This document shows positions 42,501 to 52,592 of a stretch of 64,000 bases of DNA, in pieces. The position numbers and the translations under genes were made by a program. The stretch is from positions 1-64,000 of the forward strand of contig NZ_JAIHLQ010000003.1 of the NCBI RefSeq assembly GCF_019733355.1. The letters are read 5' to 3'. A model generated the notes under the pieces. The model was not told the DNA's origin, ran no database searches, and saw only the letters and a list, made by a program, of their open reading frames with translations. Position 1 is the first letter of the stretch, and each line of letters starts with the position of its first letter. The DNA is from Pseudomonas baetica. GTDB lineage: Bacteria; Pseudomonadota; Gammaproteobacteria; Pseudomonadales; Pseudomonadaceae.

Positions 42501-43163
42501 ATGAACTATCAGTTGAACTTTGCCGCCGTGTGGCGCGATTTCGACACCTTGCTGGCGGGGCTCGGTCTGGGCCTTGAACTGGCGCTGGTGTCGATCGCCA
42601 TTGGTTGCGTGATCGGCCTGCTGATGGCGTTTGCCTTGCTGTCAAAGCATCGCGCCTTGCGGGTGCTGGCCTCGGTGTACGTCACGGTGGTGCGTAATAC
42701 GCCGATTCTGGTGTTGATTCTGTTGATCTACTTTGCGTTGCCAAGCCTGGGGATCCGGCTGGACAAGATCCCGTCGTTCATCATCACCCTGTCGTTGTAT
42801 GCCGGGGCGTACCTGACCGAAGTGTTCCGGGGTGGCTTGCTGAGCATTCCCAAAGGTCAGCGCGAAGCCGGGCTGGCCATCGGCCTCGGTGAATGGCAGG
42901 TCAAGGCCTACGTCACCGTGCCGGTAATGCTGCGCAACGTCTTGCCAGCGCTGTCGAACAACTTCATTTCGCTGTTCAAGGACACCTCGCTGGCCGCCGC
43001 GATAGCGGTGCCGGAGCTGACCTATTACGCGCGCAAAATCAACGTCGAGAGCTACCGGGTGATCGAAACCTGGCTGGTGACCACGGCGCTGTATGTCGCG
43101 GCCTGTTACCTCATCGCCATGCTGCTGCGTTATCTGGAGCAGCGTCTGGCGATCCGCCGATAG
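42501..43163 (+). CDS. Amino-acid ABC transporter permease 1
   Basis: The 220-residue protein has five membrane helices and the HisM/GlnP domain: the VVRNTPILVLILLIYFALPS motif and the EAA loop GLLSIPKGQREAGLAIGLGE. It pairs with the second permease (43173) as a heterodimer. It starts 52 bases after the binding-protein gene, behind the hairpin. Confidence 0.92.
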   Translation: MNYQLNFAAVWRDFDTLLAGLGLGLELALVSIAIGCVIGLLMAFALLSKHRALRVLASVYVTVVRNTPILVLILLIYFALPSLGIRLDKIPSFIITLSLYAGAYLTEVFRGGLLSIPKGQREAGLAIGLGEWQVKAYVTVPVMLRNVLPALSNNFISLFKDTSLAAAIAVPELTYYARKINVESYRVIETWLVTTALYVAACYLIAMLLRYLEQRLAIRR

Positions 43164-43172
43164 GAGGCTGGG

Positions 43173-43835
43173 ATGTACGAATCCCCCAGTTGGTTGCATG
43201 AGTTATGGGTGGCGCGCGAGCCGCTCTGGCAGGGTTTTCTGACCAGTGTGCAGGTGTCGGCGCTGGCGATTTTGTTCGGCACGATGCTCGGCGTGGTCGC
43301 GGGTCTGGTGCTGACCTACGGCAAGTTCTGGATGCGCGCACCGTTTCGTTTTTACGTCGACATCATTCGCGGTACGCCGGTGTTTGTATTGGTGCTGGCC
43401 TGCTTCTATATGGCACCCGCGCTGGGCTGGCAGATCAGCGCCTTTCAGGCCGGCGCGTTGGGCCTGACGCTGTTCTGTGGCTCCCACGTTGCCGAGATCG
43501 TGCGCGGTGCGTTGCAAGCCTTGCCTCGCGGCCAGATGGAGGCGGGCAAAGCCATTGGCCTGACGTTTTATCAATCCCTCGGCTACGTGCTGTTACCCCA
43601 AGCGCTGCGGCAGATTCTGCCGACCTGGGTCAACTCGTCCACCGAAATCGTCAAGGCGTCGACCTTGCTGTCGGTGATCGGCGTGGCCGAATTGCTGCTC
43701 AGCACTCAACAGATCATCGCTCGGAACTTCATGACGCTGGAGTTCTACCTGTTCGCCGGTTTTCTGTTCTTCGTCATCAACTTCGGCATCGAATTACTCG
43801 GCCGGCACATTGAAAAACGGGTGGCCTTGCCATGA
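43173..43835 (+). CDS. Amino-acid ABC transporter permease 2
   Basis: The protein has 220 residues, five helices and the family motifs [20 protein letters not shown] and [20 protein letters not shown] (EAA loop). It follows permease 1 by 9 bases and overlaps the ATPase gene by four bases (ATGA), so the transporter is one tight operon. Confidence 0.92.
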   Translation: MYESPSWLHELWVAREPLWQGFLTSVQVSALAILFGTMLGVVAGLVLTYGKFWMRAPFRFYVDIIRGTPVFVLVLACFYMAPALGWQISAFQAGALGLTLFCGSHVAEIVRGALQALPRGQMEAGKAIGLTFYQSLGYVLLPQALRQILPTWVNSSTEIVKASTLLSVIGVAELLLSTQQIIARNFMTLEFYLFAGFLFFVINFGIELLGRHIEKRVALP

Positions 43836-44629
43836 CAGACGCTCCAGTTTCCAACGTTGAAAACGGTCAGCCACTGCTGGACATCCGTGGCCTGCACAAG
43901 CAGTACGGCGCGGTCGAAGTGCTCAAAGGTGTCGACCTCAGTATGCAGCGCGGCAATGTGGTGACACTGATCGGCTCCAGCGGCTCGGGCAAGACCACGC
44001 TGCTGCGTTGCGTGAACATGCTCGAAGAGTTCCAGGGCGGGCAGATCCTGCTCGACGGCGAATCCATCGGCTATGACGACGTCAACGGCAAACGCGTGCG
44101 CCACGCAGAAAAAGTCATCGCCCGTCATCGCGCGATGACCGGCATGGCGTTCCAGCAATTCAACTTGTTCCCGCACCTGACGGCCTTGCAGAACGTCACC
44201 CTTGGGCTGCTCAAGGTGAAGAAAATGCACAAGGACGAAGCTGTCGTCCTGGCCGAGAAATGGCTGGAGCGGGTTGGCCTGCTGGAACGGCGCGATCACT
44301 TCCCGGGTCAGTTGTCCGGCGGTCAGCAACAGCGCGTGGCGATTGCCCGGGCCATTGCCATGAACCCGAGCCTGATGCTGTTCGACGAAGTCACCTCGGC
44401 GCTCGACCCGGAGTTGGTCGGCGAAGTGCTTAACGTGATCAAGGGCCTGGCCGACGAAGGCATGACCATGCTGTTGGTTACCCACGAAATGCGTTTCGCT
44501 TTCGAGGTCTCGGACAAGATCGTTTTCATGAATCAGGGGCGGATCGAAGAGCAGGGGCCTCCCAAGGAGCTGTTCGAACGCCCGCAATCACCGCGGCTGG
44601 CTGAGTTTCTCAAGAGCACGCGGTTCTAA
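43832..44629 (+). CDS. Amino-acid ABC transporter ATP-binding protein
   Basis: The 265-residue ATPase has Walker [10 protein letters not shown] (near 50-58), a Q-loop in [13 protein letters not shown], signature [10 protein letters not shown] and Walker [14 protein letters not shown], with H-loop TH in LLVTHEM. It energises the two permeases. It is similar to GlnQ/HisP. Its ATG overlaps the permease stop. Confidence 0.94.
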   Translation: MTDAPVSNVENGQPLLDIRGLHKQYGAVEVLKGVDLSMQRGNVVTLIGSSGSGKTTLLRCVNMLEEFQGGQILLDGESIGYDDVNGKRVRHAEKVIARHRAMTGMAFQQFNLFPHLTALQNVTLGLLKVKKMHKDEAVVLAEKWLERVGLLERRDHFPGQLSGGQQQRVAIARAIAMNPSLMLFDEVTSALDPELVGEVLNVIKGLADEGMTMLLVTHEMRFAFEVSDKIVFMNQGRIEEQGPPKELFERPQSPRLAEFLKSTRF

Positions 44630-44658
44630 TTTTTGCTTTGTAATCAGGAGAAGTACCC

Positions 44659-45048
44659 ATGAGCATTACTCGATACGGCACCGGCAGCACGGCCGCTGGC
44701 GGTCAGCCACGCCCCTTCGCTCGCGCCGTTGAAGCGGATGGCTGGCTGCACGTGTCCGGCCAGGTGCCCGCGGTGGATGGCGAGATCATTGTTGGCGGCA
44801 TCGTCGAGCAGACCCATCAGACCATGAAGAACCTGATCGCTATTCTCCAGGACGCCGGTTATGGCCTGGAAGATGTGGTACGTGTTGGCGTGTGGCTGGA
44901 CGATCCGCGGGATTTCAGCAGTTTCAACAAGGTGTTTGGCGAGTACTTCAAACCTGAGCACGCCCCGGCACGGGCCTGCGTACAGGCGAGCATGATGGTG
45001 GATTGCAAGGTCGAGATCGACTGCATCGCCTACAAGAAAAAGGCCTGA
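44659..45048 (+). CDS. RidA-family enamine/imine deaminase
   Basis: The 129-residue protein is a complete Rid subunit with HVSGQVPAV near 35 and the conserved Arg of the active site in APARACVQASMMVDCKVEID. Members hydrolyse reactive 2-aminoacrylate-type enamines/imines made by PLP-dependent dehydratases. Encoded 29 bases after the transporter ATPase and upstream of the PLP enzyme of the locus, it most likely finishes that enzyme's deamination. It probably belongs to a specialised Rid subgroup rather than being the housekeeping RidA. Confidence 0.88.
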   Translation: MSITRYGTGSTAAGGQPRPFARAVEADGWLHVSGQVPAVDGEIIVGGIVEQTHQTMKNLIAILQDAGYGLEDVVRVGVWLDDPRDFSSFNKVFGEYFKPEHAPARACVQASMMVDCKVEIDCIAYKKKA

Positions 45049-45057
45049 AATCTGTGC

Positions 45058-45136
45058 TGGCTTCTTCGCGAGCAGGCTCGCTCCCACATTTGAAATGCAA
45101 TCCCCTGTGGGAGCGAGCCTGCTCGCGAAAGCGGCC
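45058..45136. repeat. REP doublet inside the catabolic locus
   Basis: Inverted copies (tcgcgagcaggctcgctccc and gggagcgagcctgctcgcga) separate the transporter/RidA unit from the IclR gene and may limit read-through. Confidence 0.87.
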
Positions 45137-45196
45137 TAACAACCGACGCCATACTCTCGGTAAACTCCCGGCGACTTTGAATGGGAACCCACTGAA

Positions 45197-45961
45197 ATGA
45201 CCGAAGACACCATCAAACGCCGGGCTCGTGGTCTGGACCGAGCGTTCGATATCCTCGATTTCCTTAAAGAGATCGGCCAGCCGCTGCGCCCGAACGACAT
45301 CGCCAACGGCATCGGCAGCCCGAAATCCACGGTCTATGAGTTGGTCGCGTCCTTGTTGGAACGGCGGATTCTGGAGCCGGTGGGCAAGGACGGTCACGTC
45401 TATCTCGGCCGACAGTTGTACTTTCTCGGTCAGGCGCACTTGCGTCATTTCGACCTCAGTCGCGAGGCCGATCACGCTTTGCAGGAGATCGTCAGCCAGA
45501 CCCGTGAAACCGCGCAGATGTGCCTGCTCAATGGGCGCAAGTACACGGTGGCGTTGATGAAGGAAGGTGAGCGGCATTTCCGTATTTCTTCCGACATCGG
45601 CGAGAACGCGCCGATCCCTTGGACGGCGTCCGGTCGTTTGCTACTGGCGCACCTGAGTGACCAGCAAATCGTCGACCTGATCGATGAAGACGACTACATT
45701 CTGCCCGACGGTGAACGCTTGTCGCTGGAGCTGTTTCTGGCGCAGATCCGTCAGGCCGGCATCGACGGATTTTTTTCCTTCGACAGCGTCGCCGACACCT
45801 TCACCCATTGCTTCGCCGCCCCGGTCAAAGACCCATACGGCGTGGCCATTTGCACCCTGTGCATCGTCGCCCCACGGGTCGATGCGAAGAACAATTACGA
45901 CGACTATCGCCGGGTTCTGATCGAGAGCGCTAACAGCCTCGCCCGGCGAATCAACGAATAA
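45197..45961 (+). CDS. IclR-family transcriptional regulator
   Basis: The 254-residue protein has an N-terminal winged helix-turn-helix (LDRAFDILDFLKEIGQPLRP, GIGSPKSTVYELVASLLERR) and a GAF-like IclR effector domain (AQMCLLNGRKYTVALMKEGE, then FFSFDSVADTFTHCFAAPVK). Located between the transporter and the deaminase, it probably controls both; KdgR-type IclR members respond to KDG, the expected product of this pathway. Candidate binding sites lie at 41540-41575. Confidence 0.91.
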   Translation: MTEDTIKRRARGLDRAFDILDFLKEIGQPLRPNDIANGIGSPKSTVYELVASLLERRILEPVGKDGHVYLGRQLYFLGQAHLRHFDLSREADHALQEIVSQTRETAQMCLLNGRKYTVALMKEGERHFRISSDIGENAPIPWTASGRLLLAHLSDQQIVDLIDEDDYILPDGERLSLELFLAQIRQAGIDGFFSFDSVADTFTHCFAAPVKDPYGVAICTLCIVAPRVDAKNNYDDYRRVLIESANSLARRINE

Positions 45962-46000
45962 ACGCGGCGGCCTGCGGCCGCGACTGCGAGGAGCTTGACC

Positions 46001-47215
46001 ATGACGACTGCCATCAATACTGCTGTGCAAAAGGGCGATGCCGCCATCGGCGCGCACCTGGCGCGTGACGTCAGCCTGCCGGCGCTGGTGCTGCACCGCG
46101 AAGCGTTGGAACACAACATTGGCTGGATGCAGAAGTTTGTCAGCGACAGCGGCGCCGAGTTGGCGCCCCACGGCAAAACCAGCATGACCCCGGCGCTGTT
46201 CAAGCGCCAGCTCGACGCCGGAGCCTGGGGCATCACCCTCGCCAGTGCGACCCAAACCCGTGCGGCCTATGCCCATGGCGTACGCCGGGTGCTGATGGCC
46301 AACCAATTGGTCGGCACGCCAAACATGGCGTTGATTGCCGATCTGCTGGCGGATCCGTCGTTCGAGTTCTATTGCATGGTGGATCACCCGGACAACGTGG
46401 CCGATCTCGGTGCTTACTTCGCATCACGCGGTGTGAAGCTCAACGTGATGATCGAATATGGCGTGGTCGGTGGTCGTTGCGGGTGCCGTAGCGAGCAGGA
46501 AGTCATCGAACTGGCCCAAGCAATCAACGCGCAACCTTCATTGGCGTTGACCGGTATCGAAGGTTACGAAGGCGTGATTCACGGCGATCACGCGGTCAGC
46601 GGCATTCGTGAGTTCGCCGCGTCGCTGGTGCGTCTGGCGGTGCAGTTGCAGGACAGCGGCGCGTTTGCCATTCCCAAGCCGATCATCACCGCTTCGGGGT
46701 CGGCTTGGTATGACCTGATCGCCGAATGCTTCGAAGCGCAGAACGCGGGCGGACGTTTCCTCAGTGTGTTGCGCCCCGGCAGTTATGTCGCACATGACCA
46801 TGGCATCTACAAAGAGGCGCAGTGCTGCGTGCTCGATCGTCGCAGTGATTTGCACGAGGGTTTGCGTCCGGCGCTGGAGGTTTGGGCACATGTGCAGTCG
46901 ATGCCGGAACCGGGGTTCGCGGTGATTGCGCTGGGCAAACGGGATGTCGCGTTCGATGCCGGGTTGCCAGTGCCGTTGTTGCGTTACCAGGCCGGTGTGG
47001 TGCCTGCAGTGGGCGATGATGTCGGTGCGTGCAAGGTGACGGCGGTGATGGACCAGCACGCGTTCATGACCGTAGCGCCGGGCGTTGAGCTGCGCGTGGG
47101 TGACATCATTTCCTTCGGCACTTCACACCCGTGCCTGACCTTTGATAAATGGCGCGTGGGGTTGTTGGTGGATGAACAGTTGTCGGTGATCGAGTGCATG
47201 GAGACCTGTTTCTAA
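46001..47215 (+). CDS. PLP-dependent DSD1-family deaminase/dehydratase (candidate D-glucosaminate dehydratase)
   Basis: ATG 46001 behind GAGGAG gives 404 residues. The N-terminal alanine-racemase barrel carries the PLP-binding Lys in LAPHGKTSMTPALF (Lys near 54). The C-terminal domain has FGTSHPCLTFDKW, whose His-x-Cys pair matches the zinc site of D-threonine aldolases and eukaryotic D-serine dehydratases. Family members act on D-configured 2-amino acids. With RidA upstream and a KDG kinase downstream, dehydration of D-glucosaminate to 2-keto-3-deoxygluconate and ammonia is the reaction that fits best. Such an activity is known from P. fluorescens biochemically; assignment here is inference. 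D-threonine or D-serine-type substrates are the alternative. Confidence 0.85.
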   Translation: MTTAINTAVQKGDAAIGAHLARDVSLPALVLHREALEHNIGWMQKFVSDSGAELAPHGKTSMTPALFKRQLDAGAWGITLASATQTRAAYAHGVRRVLMANQLVGTPNMALIADLLADPSFEFYCMVDHPDNVADLGAYFASRGVKLNVMIEYGVVGGRCGCRSEQEVIELAQAINAQPSLALTGIEGYEGVIHGDHAVSGIREFAASLVRLAVQLQDSGAFAIPKPIITASGSAWYDLIAECFEAQNAGGRFLSVLRPGSYVAHDHGIYKEAQCCVLDRRSDLHEGLRPALEVWAHVQSMPEPGFAVIALGKRDVAFDAGLPVPLLRYQAGVVPAVGDDVGACKVTAVMDQHAFMTVAPGVELRVGDIISFGTSHPCLTFDKWRVGLLVDEQLSVIECMETCF

Positions 47216-47232
47216 GGCCAGACACCGACGCG

Positions 47233-47307
47233 CTGCCTTCGCGAGCAAGCCCGCTACCACACTTGGAATGCATTTCCCTGTGGCAGCGGGCTTGCTCGCA
47301 AAGGCGT
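47233..47307. repeat. REP doublet between deaminase and kinase genes
   Basis: Copies tcgcgagcaagcccgctacc and ggcagcgggcttgctcgcaa face each other across a short spacer. Both carry one substitution relative to the common form, at matching positions. Confidence 0.85.
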
Positions 47308-47345
47308 CCGCCCAGCCCCCCCCGATCAAACAGAGATCCCGCAAA

Positions 47346-48278
47346 ATGACCACCCTCAGCCCCTTGGGCCCACACCTCCCGCGCATTGCCCTGATTGGCG
47401 AGTGCATGATCGAACTTCAGCAGCGCGCCGACGGCAGCCTGCTGCAAAACTTCGGCGGCGATACCCTCAACACCGCCGTCTACCTGTCCCGCGCCTTGGG
47501 CGATAAGGCTCAAGTCGACTATGTCACGGCCTTGGGCGATGACAGCTTCAGCGACGCCATGTGCCAGATCTGGACTCAAGAAGGCATTGGCCTCGATCTC
47601 GTGCAACGCCTGCCCGGTCGTTTGCCCGGCCTGTATTGCATCCAGACGGACGCCAACGGCGAACGGCATTTTCTCTACTGGCGCAACGAAGCGGCCGTTC
47701 GCGATTGCTTCACCACCCCGGCCGCCGAACCGATTCTGGCGGCGTTACCGGACTACGACGTGCTGTATTTCAGCGGCATCACCCTGGCCGTGCTCGGTGC
47801 GCAGGGTCGGGAAAGACTGATTGAGGTGTTGTCCGAGGCCCGCCAGCGTGATGCGCGGATTGTCTTCGATAACAACTACCGCCCCCGTCTGTGGGCGTCG
47901 TCGGAGGACGCGAGGGCGGCCTATCGCAGCGTGTTGCCCTATGTTGATCTGGCGTTGCTGACGGTCGATGACGAGCAGGCGCTGTTTGGTTTTGCTGACT
48001 GCGATGCCGTGTTCGAGGCTTACGCGCAGTTCGGCACGCCGGAAGTGGTGCTCAAACGCGGCGCCCAGGCGTGTCTGATACGGTGCGACGGTGAGGTGTT
48101 TGAGGTGCCTGCGCAAAAGGTCGAGAAGGTGGTGGACACCACGGCGGCGGGGGATTCGTTCAGTGCGGCGTATCTGGCCAGTCGTTTGCTGGGGGGCAGC
48201 ACGTATGAGGCAGCCGAGGCGGGGCATCGGTTGGCGAGTCGGGTGATTCAAGTGCCTGGAGCGCTGATTCCGAGGTAA
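47346..48278 (+). CDS. kdgK: 2-keto-3-deoxygluconate kinase (PfkB family)
   Basis: ATG 47346 gives 310 residues. It is a PfkB/ribokinase-fold sugar kinase of the KDG kinase subgroup: IGECMIELQQRADGSLLQNF and GGDTLNTAVYLSRAL near the N-terminus, FDNNYRPRLW in the middle, and the anion-hole motif DTTAAGDSFSAAYLA near 270-284. It phosphorylates KDG to KDPG, which the Entner-Doudoroff aldolase cleaves. An in-frame extension to 47268 crosses the REP doublet and was rejected. Its position after the PLP enzyme is the main clue to the locus' substrate. Confidence 0.9.
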   Translation: MTTLSPLGPHLPRIALIGECMIELQQRADGSLLQNFGGDTLNTAVYLSRALGDKAQVDYVTALGDDSFSDAMCQIWTQEGIGLDLVQRLPGRLPGLYCIQTDANGERHFLYWRNEAAVRDCFTTPAAEPILAALPDYDVLYFSGITLAVLGAQGRERLIEVLSEARQRDARIVFDNNYRPRLWASSEDARAAYRSVLPYVDLALLTVDDEQALFGFADCDAVFEAYAQFGTPEVVLKRGAQACLIRCDGEVFEVPAQKVEKVVDTTAAGDSFSAAYLASRLLGGSTYEAAEAGHRLASRVIQVPGALIPR

Positions 48279-48304
48279 GCGTTGGATGCCGCCTGCTGCG
48301 CAAT

Positions 48305-48334
48305 CGGTTCGCGAGCAAGCCCGCGAAGAGGTCC
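48305..48334. repeat. Solitary REP element
   Basis: A lone copy (gcgagcaagcccgcgaagag) lies between the convergent kinase and parvulin genes. The middle of the palindrome is shortened. Confidence 0.6.
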
Positions 48335-48347
48335 GAAAGTCGACCCT

Positions 48348-48623
48348 TCAGTCCCGGTAAAACACCTGCACCAGGTGATACCCGAACTTGCTCTTGATCG
48401 GCCCATGCACCGTGCGCAGCGGCTTCTTGAAAATCACCGCATCGATCACACCGACCATCTGCCCCGGTCGCACTTCACCCAGATCACCGCCGCGCTTGCC
48501 GGACGGGCAGGTGGAAAACTTTTTGGCCAGCACATCAAACGCTTCACCCTTGGCAATGCGTTGTTTGAGCTGTTCGGCTTCTTCGGCGGTTTTCACCAGA
48601 ATGTGGCGGGCTTGGGCTTTCAT
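48348..48623 (-). CDS. Parvulin-type peptidyl-prolyl isomerase
   Basis: A 91-residue minimal parvulin domain: ARHILVKTAEEAEQLKQRIA at the start, then KKFSTCPSGKRGGDLGEVRP, and the end GPIKSKFGYHLVQV with the active-site His. It has no signal peptide and so acts in the cytosol, like E. coli PpiC. Single gene. Confidence 0.93.
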   Translation of the reverse strand: MKAQARHILVKTAEEAEQLKQRIAKGEAFDVLAKKFSTCPSGKRGGDLGEVRPGQMVGVIDAVIFKKPLRTVHGPIKSKFGYHLVQVFYRD

Positions 48624-48674
48624 CTTGCGATACCTGATAACGGGGTGACGGCGGGCCGCGGATTATGCCTCAAC

Positions 48675-51215
48675 TCAAGGCGTTTGGTTGATCATCGTGC
48701 GGATCTTGCTGGCCAGAAGCTCAATGGAAAACGGTTTGGCCACCATGTCCATGCCGTCCTCCAGAAAACCCTGACGCTCGGCGGCTTTCTGCGCATAACC
48801 GGTCATGAACAGGACCTTGAGCCGTGGATGCTGCTGCCGGGCGATTTCCGCCAATTGTCGGCCGTTCATGCCCGGCAGGCCAACGTCGGTGACCAGCAAA
48901 TCCACGCGCACGCCGGATTCCAGCAAGGGCAGGGCGGTCTTCGCGTCTTCTGCTTCGAGGGCGTTGTAGCCCAACTCGTTGAGCAGATCGAGCACTAGCA
49001 TGCGCACCGCCGGATCGTCTTCGACCACCACCACGGTTTCCCCGGTGACGGTGCTCGGGGTCTGCTCAACCGGCTCTATAGCCGGGTGCTCAGGCTCAAT
49101 GCCATGCAGGCGCGGCAAGTACAACCGTACGCAAGTGCCCTGGCCCGGCAAGCTGTCGAGGCTGACATGACCGCCCGATTGCTGGGCAAAACCATAGATC
49201 ATCGACAAGCCCAGACCGGTGCCTTGGCCGATGGGTTTGGTGGTGAAAAACGGATCGAACGCTTTCGATCGCACCGAAGGCGTCATGCCGGTACCGTTAT
49301 CGCTGACGGCCAGCATCAGGTAATCGCCAGCCTTGACTGGCTCAAGCGTCGTGATGTCGCTGCCGTCGAGATAGACGTTGGCCGTCTCGATCAGTAACTC
49401 ACCCCCATGAGGCATTGCGTCCCGGGCGTTGATCACCAGATTGAGCAGGGCGTTTTCCAGTTGGCTGACGTCGGTGCTGACCGACCACACCTGATCGGCC
49501 AGGCGCAATGTGAGTTCGATCGGATCGCCCTTGGTACGGCGGATCAGATCTTCCAGTGAATGGATCAGCGTGTTGACGTTCAGCGTCTTGCGATCCAGCG
49601 ATTGTCGCCGCGAAAACGCCAGCAAACGGTGGGTCAGCGCCGCCGCACGGTTGGCGGATGACACCGCGGCTTCGGTGAAGCGCCCGATCTCCTCGACCCG
49701 GCCGTTGGCGATGTAGCGCTGCATCAGGTCGAGGCTGCCAATGATCCCTGTGAGCATATTGTTGAAGTCATGGGCGATGCCGCCGGTGAGCTGCCCGACC
49801 GCTTCCATCTTCTGTGCATGGCGCAGCGCGTCTTCGGCGCGCTCGCGTTCGAACATCTCGTTCTGCAGTCGCTGATTGGCCTGAGCCAGTTGCTCGGTGC
49901 GGGCGCTGACGCGCTCCTCCAGGGTTTCGTTGAGGTTGCGCAGGGCCTCCTCGGTTTTTCTGCGCTCGGACTCGTCGATCACAAAGATGTAGAAACCATT
50001 GACCGCACCCTCTGCGCTCAGACGCGGCAAGTAGTTCATCAGGGCATGGCGGTTGCTGCCGTCGCGGTGCGGCGTGTAGAGGCTGAATGAGCAAGGCCGG
50101 CCCGCCAGCGCTTCGGCGATATACGGTAAGCGCAGGAAATACGCCTCTTCGCCTATCACTTCACGAATCGTGCGGCCGTAGAGCTCCTGCGGTGTCTGGC
50201 CGTACCAGTCGAGATACGCCGCGTTGTTCAGGCGAAAACGTTCTTCGTGGTCGACATAGCTGATCAGGATCGGCATGGCGTTAATGATTAACTGCAACTC
50301 GGTCTGGCTCTGACGCAACGCTTGTTCGGTGTGTTTACGCTCGGTCAGATCGAGCGCGGCGCCGAGGAAACGTACTGGCCGACCATGGTGATCCTTGTAG
50401 CAGCGCCCGCGAGCAAACACCCAGCGCAGCTGTCCGCCAGGTTGCAGCAGGCGATATTCCTCGGCGTATTCGGTGCCGTGAGTGATGCAGTGCTTGATGC
50501 TGCGCGCGACCATTGGCCGGTCCTCGGGATGCACGCCTTGCAGGTACTCGGTGATTGGCAACTGCCCCGCCAGCGCCGGATCGACGCCGTGCAATTGGGC
50601 GAAATGCGCGTCGGCAATAAAGCGGTCTTCGCCGATGTCCCAGTCCCAGGTGCCCACCGCATCGGTTGCGGCGAGCGCCAGTTGCAGGCGCTCTTCAGTT
50701 TCACGTTGGGCTTTGAGGCTTTCGTCGGAGCGCCGTTGCAGTTCCAGTGCAATACGCCGCCGCTCGTTGGTTTCAATCGCTGTGACCAGAATTCCCGCCA
50801 CGTATGCGTTTTCATCGCGGATCGGACTGTAAGTCAGGTCGAGCCAGAAATCGGAATCCTTGCCATCGTGTTGCAGAGTGAAGCGTCGTTCGCTGTAGGT
50901 GCGCACCTGGCCTTGTAGGACGGCGCTGTAAATCGGGTCAGTGAAGTCTCGAAGTTCCGGCCATATCTGGTGGGCAGGCTGTCCGAAAGCGTTCGGATGC
51001 TTGCTCCCGGCAAGCAAGGCAAAGCCGTTGTTATAGATCTGCGTCAGCTCCGGCCCCCACAACAGCAACATCGGCATCGGCGAGTGAATCACGATGTCCA
51101 CCGCGGTACGCAGGCTTTGCGGCCAGGTCCCGGCAGCGCCCAGAGGGGTGCGACTCCAGTCGGTGCGGGTGATCAGTGTCTGGGCGTCGTCGGTGGTCGG
51201 TGCAGCGTTCATCAA
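48675..51215 (-). CDS. Hybrid sensor histidine kinase with PAS domains
   Basis: The 846-residue protein has no membrane segment. Three PAS domains follow one another (about 40-150, 185-300 with PAC, 305-425), then a coiled coil ([20 protein letters not shown]), a HisKA domain with the phosphorylated His in [13 protein letters not shown], an ATPase domain (N box [27 protein letters not shown]), and a C-terminal receiver with Asp in [13 protein letters not shown]. It is thus a soluble sensor whose signal may be redox, light or a ligand in the PAS folds. No response regulator adjoins it, so the output is unknown. Confidence 0.92.
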   Translation of the reverse strand: MMNAAPTTDDAQTLITRTDWSRTPLGAAGTWPQSLRTAVDIVIHSPMPMLLLWGPELTQIYNNGFALLAGSKHPNAFGQPAHQIWPELRDFTDPIYSAVLQGQVRTYSERRFTLQHDGKDSDFWLDLTYSPIRDENAYVAGILVTAIETNERRRIALELQRRSDESLKAQRETEERLQLALAATDAVGTWDWDIGEDRFIADAHFAQLHGVDPALAGQLPITEYLQGVHPEDRPMVARSIKHCITHGTEYAEEYRLLQPGGQLRWVFARGRCYKDHHGRPVRFLGAALDLTERKHTEQALRQSQTELQLIINAMPILISYVDHEERFRLNNAAYLDWYGQTPQELYGRTIREVIGEEAYFLRLPYIAEALAGRPCSFSLYTPHRDGSNRHALMNYLPRLSAEGAVNGFYIFVIDESERRKTEEALRNLNETLEERVSARTEQLAQANQRLQNEMFERERAEDALRHAQKMEAVGQLTGGIAHDFNNMLTGIIGSLDLMQRYIANGRVEEIGRFTEAAVSSANRAAALTHRLLAFSRRQSLDRKTLNVNTLIHSLEDLIRRTKGDPIELTLRLADQVWSVSTDVSQLENALLNLVINARDAMPHGGELLIETANVYLDGSDITTLEPVKAGDYLMLAVSDNGTGMTPSVRSKAFDPFFTTKPIGQGTGLGLSMIYGFAQQSGGHVSLDSLPGQGTCVRLYLPRLHGIEPEHPAIEPVEQTPSTVTGETVVVVEDDPAVRMLVLDLLNELGYNALEAEDAKTALPLLESGVRVDLLVTDVGLPGMNGRQLAEIARQQHPRLKVLFMTGYAQKAAERQGFLEDGMDMVAKPFSIELLASKIRTMINQTP

Positions 51216-51339
51216 GGAGTCCTGAGCGTCATTCAGTGCGGCGGCGTCTACTATCCTAGTTCGGTAGACGCTGTTTGGCCCGTTGCGTCACGGCGCGGGC
51301 ACTCTCTGTTCATTGCTGGCTTCGCGGGTGTTCTTTGCC

Positions 51340-52446
51340 ATGGAAATCGATGCACTGCTCAAACTACTGGCGAGCCGTCACGGCTCCGACCTGTTTCTAT
51401 CCACGGGCGCGCCACCCAGTGCACGATTCGAGGGGGGGCTGACACCGTTGAGCGACCAGCCGTTCAAACCCGGTGAGGTAGCGACAATCGCCAACTCCCT
51501 GATGGACGCCGAGCAGCGCCGGGAGTTCGACCGGGATCTGGAAATGAACCTGGCGATTTCCAGAGCGGGCATCGGCCGCTTCCGGGTCAACATTTTTAAA
51601 CAGCGCAACGATGTCTCAATCGTCATCCGTAACGTCAAGCTCGACATACCACGCTTCGAAGATCTCAAACTGCCGCCTGTATTGCTCGAAACCGTGATGC
51701 TCAAGCAGGGCCTGATCCTGTTTGTCGGCGCCACGGCTTCGGGAAAATCAACCTCACTGGCAGCGCTTATCGATCACCGCAATCGCCATAGCAGCGGGCA
51801 CATTGTCACTATCGAAGACCCGATCGAATACATCCACCGCCATCAATGCTCGATCATCAATCAGCGTGAAGTAGGCGTCGACACCCGCAGCTTTCATGCC
51901 GCACTGAAAAACACTCTGCGTCAGGCGCCGGACGTCGTGCTGATCGGCGAAATTCGCGACCGTGAAACCATGGAGCATGCATTGGCGTTCACTGAAACCG
52001 GCCACTTGGTGATTTCAACGTTGCATGCCAACAACGCCAATCAAGCGCTGGACCGAATTATCAATATGTTCCCGGAAGAACGTCGTCCGCAGTTGCTGAA
52101 CGCGTTGGGAAACAACTTGAAAGCCTTTGTCTCACAGCGGTTGGTGCGCACGATTGATGGACAAAGGAGGGCGGCGGTCGAGGTGCTGTTAGGGACGCCA
52201 ACAGTGGCTGACCTGATCCGGCGGAATGAGCTGGGTGAACTGAAAGATATTATGGAGAAATCAGCGGAGGCGGGTATGCAAACATTTGACGTCGCCCTTT
52301 ATAACCTGATTGAAGAGGGTGTTGTCAGTGTTGAGGAAGCACTCGGATTTGCTGATTCCATCAATAATCTAAGGCTGCGGATAAAGTTGGGTTCAAGTGT
52401 GAAGGTACAAGGAAAGTCTTCTGGGGAGTGGGGATTGATGGAGTGA
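51340..52446 (+). CDS. PilT/PilU-family ATPase (unlinked PilU paralogue)
   Basis: ATG 51340 gives 368 residues. The sequence has the PilU pattern: MEIDALLKLLASRHGSDLFL, Walker A GATASGKST (near 130), the Asp box IVTIEDPIEYIHRHQCSIIN, Walker B DVVLIGEIRDRETMEHAL and a His box TLHANNANQALDRI. Such ATPases power pilus retraction. The usual linkage to pilT/yggS is missing: the neighbours are a histidine kinase and an effector-like gene, so this is probably an extra copy. GATASGKS replaces the usual GATGTGKS. Confidence 0.9.
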   Translation: MEIDALLKLLASRHGSDLFLSTGAPPSARFEGGLTPLSDQPFKPGEVATIANSLMDAEQRREFDRDLEMNLAISRAGIGRFRVNIFKQRNDVSIVIRNVKLDIPRFEDLKLPPVLLETVMLKQGLILFVGATASGKSTSLAALIDHRNRHSSGHIVTIEDPIEYIHRHQCSIINQREVGVDTRSFHAALKNTLRQAPDVVLIGEIRDRETMEHALAFTETGHLVISTLHANNANQALDRIINMFPEERRPQLLNALGNNLKAFVSQRLVRTIDGQRRAAVEVLLGTPTVADLIRRNELGELKDIMEKSAEAGMQTFDVALYNLIEEGVVSVEEALGFADSINNLRLRIKLGSSVKVQGKSSGEWGLME

Positions 52447-52592
52447 GTGTGTTGTGTTTTTTAATTGTAAGTGTCGCGTGTATTCCAGGGTTTGAAACTT
52501 GAGTTAATAAATCGTAAGTTGAGGAATCTTTTGTTCTGTTTGATGGTGTTAGTGCTGAATTAAACATTGAACTTATTGAGTTTGAACAAAAG

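Noticed and set aside
47268-47345. Upstream extension of kdgK
   Set aside because: It would translate the REP doublet; the ATG at 47346 matches the family start.
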